Source: Ascidiaceihabitans sp039975415
GTDB lineage: Bacteria; Pseudomonadota; Alphaproteobacteria; Rhodobacterales; Rhodobacteraceae
NCBI RefSeq assembly: GCF_039975415.1
Contig: NZ_JBDWHD010000007.1
Direction: 5' to 3' (one strand)
Length of the DNA: 64,000 bases
Positions 63,865 through 64,000 of the stretch are shown here, one piece after another. The position numbers were made by a program, and so were the translations under genes. The stretch's first letter is position 1. The number at the start of each line of letters is the position of its first letter. Under the pieces are notes generated by a model. That model did no database searches and was not told where the DNA came from. It saw only the letters and a program-made list of their open reading frames with translations.

Positions 63865-64000
63865 TTGGCACATGACATCAATATTTTAGGGATCGAAAGC
63901 AGTTGCGATGATACTGCTGCGGCCATTGTGCGTGGTGTTCCAGGCGGGGCTGCGACGGTGGTATCGTCTGTTGTGGTCGGACAAACAGAACTGCACGCTG
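63865..64000 (+). CDS. tsaD: tRNA threonylcarbamoyladenosine transferase TsaD (5' part)
   Basis: The frame runs off the right edge after 45 codons. The N-terminus ILGIESSCDDTAAAIV is diagnostic of TsaD (Gcp), the catalytic subunit of t6A37 synthesis; the metal-binding His motifs lie beyond the window. The only usable start is TTG 63865, since a stop lies in frame at 63841 and the nearby ATGs are in other frames. Divergent from hemD. Confidence 0.85.
   Translation, partial: MAHDINILGIESSCDDTAAAIVRGVPGGAATVVSSVVVGQTELHA

Noticed and set aside
1..64000. CRISPR arrays, IS elements, prophage genes, tRNA or rRNA genes
   Set aside because: No regularly spaced repeats, transposase, integrase, phage structural genes or RNA gene signatures were found in either strand by reading.

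Overview
The window is an unbroken stretch of bacterial chromosome that looks like an alphaproteobacterium of the order Rhodobacterales (Roseobacter-type Rhodobacteraceae). The support is the set of gene neighbourhoods: regB-senC-regA, hemD-mic60-hemY, tsaE-amgK-murU-addB-addA-trxA, hrcA-grpE facing rph-rdgB-hemW, and mnmE-mnmG-rsmG-parA-parB beside maf-aroE-coaE-dnaQ-secB. Coding density is very high, with many 1, 4 and 8 bp overlaps. I see no rRNA, tRNA, CRISPR, insertion sequence, prophage or integrase, so the region reads as core genome.

Layout. 0-9 kb: end of a possible CAP-domain protein, an L,D-transpeptidase lipoprotein, an RlmD/TrmA-type RNA methyltransferase, a pair of ABC exporter half-transporters, a minus-strand operon hslO-nudix-cca, and a second Nudix hydrolase. 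9-15 kb: a receiver-SpoIIE phosphatase divergent from a small Hpt protein, then ilvA, argG, a sulfotransferase-like protein and an exported MsrA. 15-25 kb: ribokinase-like kinase and malic enzyme, mutS, grpE/hrcA and rph-rdgB-hemW.

25-35 kb is the replication-origin neighbourhood. parB, parA, rsmG, mnmG, mnmE and rho run leftward and maf, aroE, coaE and dnaQ run rightward from a 527 bp AT-rich non-coding gap (31899-32425). That gap carries one perfect and several near-perfect DnaA boxes, the perfect one touching the maf start codon. Two perfect 16 bp parS palindromes lie inside rsmG and at the first codons of mnmG. I infer that the gap is the chromosomal oriC.

35-43 kb: secB, fxsA, a Tim44-like protein, mltA, an Smr protein, an MFS carrier, a lipoprotein hydrolase, hslU/hslV. 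43-52 kb: a long minus-strand operon for thioredoxin, AddAB recombination, MurNAc recycling (MurU, AmgK) and t6A synthesis (TsaE). 52-56 kb: a membrane-anchored PAS protein without a kinase domain, preceded by a perfect 17 bp palindrome that contains a TTAA-N7-TTAA (CtrA-type) box, then the redox two-component locus regB/senC/regA. 56-64 kb: GNAT and HD proteins, a small secreted protein, ahcY, an unknown membrane protein, then the hemY-mic60-hemD cluster and the start of tsaD.

Systems that work together: ParABS plus oriC for replication and segregation; MnmE/MnmG, TsaE/TsaD, RsmG and Cca for RNA modification and maturation; HrcA/GrpE/HslO/HslUV/SecB for protein quality; RegBA/SenC for redox control and cytochrome oxidase copper; Mic60/HemY/HemD for intracytoplasmic membrane shaping and heme. 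Many starts are GTG or TTG and were chosen by overlap, Shine-Dalgarno signal or family N-terminus; these are marked.
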